From assembly GCF_026625805.1 (NCBI RefSeq), contig NZ_CP113064.1, positions 744,001 through 808,000 of the forward strand: 64,000 nt of DNA, in the 5' to 3' direction. The position numbers were made by a program, and so were the translations under genes. This stretch comes from Brevundimonas sp. SL130. Lineage in GTDB: Bacteria; Pseudomonadota; Alphaproteobacteria; Caulobacterales; Caulobacteraceae. Positions within the stretch are counted from its first letter, which is position 1; each line of letters begins with the position of its first letter. The notes under the pieces are model-generated. The model saw only the letters and a list, made by a program, of their open reading frames with translations. It was not told where the DNA came from and made no database searches. Of this stretch, positions 63,932 to 64,000 are shown piece by piece.

Positions 63932-64000
63932 ATGCTGTCTTTCGGAAAATCGACCACCCCGGCGCACCGGCGATACGTCATTCGCATGATGGCGTTCACC
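63932..64000 (+). CDS. start of an unidentified gene, cut by window edge
   Basis: The first 23 codons (MLSFGKSTTPAHRRYVIRMM...) are preceded by an excellent ribosome site (AGGAGG, six bases before the ATG). The basic start suggests a membrane protein, but too little is present to name it. The upstream 80 bp carry the duplicated GTCAGGTT (63875-63882 and 63902-63909), likely operator sites. Confidence 0.6.
   Translation, partial: MLSFGKSTTPAHRRYVIRMMAFT

Overview
The window is high-GC, densely coded alphaproteobacterial chromosome, most likely Caulobacterales and probably Brevundimonas. The evidence is the gene content and order: a FzlA-type GST-like gene between queG and uppP, a nrnC-lptC-lptA-lptB-rpoN-hpf-ptsN run, flagellar fliO/fliP facing flgB-flgC-fliE across a CtrA-like site, the alphaproteobacterial families DUF2125, DUF1150 and DUF2239, and a Caulobacter XylR-like operator. 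There are no rRNA genes, phage, insertion sequences or CRISPR arrays. One tRNA gene (Leu, CAG) is present.

Layout. 1-4.2 kb: end of a DinG-like helicase gene, a DUF2125 protein, a chorismate-mutase-like protein and hisC. 4.2-8.0 kb, minus strand: ftsE-ftsX, a YdcF-like protein, plsC and a MipA/OmpV porin-like protein. 8.1-16.1 kb: a zinc-finger protein, a phosphoribosyltransferase, cfa, rplU-rpmA, a GNAT enzyme, small exported proteins, threonine ammonia-lyase and an FKBP lipoprotein. 16.4-22.6 kb: queG, a DUF2239/GIY-YIG divergent pair with a duplicated operator-like motif, fzlA, a cation efflux pump, a citrate-synthase-like protein with a helix-turn-helix, and uppP. 22.8-30.7 kb: two RNA-modification genes, a toxin-antitoxin pair coupled to trpF, then trpB, a small exported protein, trpA, accD and folC. 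30.9-40.7 kb: a GH39 beta-xylosidase candidate with a XylR-type site, trxA, a KDPG aldolase, hmgA preceded by a stand-alone RAM-domain protein, DUF983, a large TPR protein and HU. 40.9-43.4 kb: flagellar export and rod genes. 43.4-50.2 kb: envelope genes (Wza-like exporter, transglutaminase-like peptidase, SleB-like hydrolase, GT26 transferase, VanZ). 50.3-57.0 kb: tRNA-Leu, nrnC, lptCAB, rpoN, hpf, ptsN. 57.1-64 kb: DUF1150, Hsp20, YnfA, RhlE-like helicase, phosphoglucomutase, an EF-hand protein, an ETFB-type methyltransferase and the first codons of a further gene.

How they fit together. Much of the window serves the cell envelope and division: FtsEX, FzlA, PlsC, UppP, Cfa, LptABC, SleB-like and polysaccharide export. 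A second theme is amino-acid and fatty-acid supply (hisC, ilvA, trpFBA, accD, folC). A third is motility and its control, with rpoN in the lpt/hpf/ptsN block.

Three families of about 110-155 bp palindromic intergenic repeats recur (17.6/53.4 kb; 22.6/29.3/37.0 kb; 30.8/41.7 kb). The most unusual observations are an AccD whose four zinc-ribbon cysteine positions are all replaced, the duplicated TACCCGGATAAA motif, a toxin-antitoxin module coupled to trpF, and a repeat lying in frame between fliO and fliP. I found no clear, complete, previously undescribed multi-gene system.
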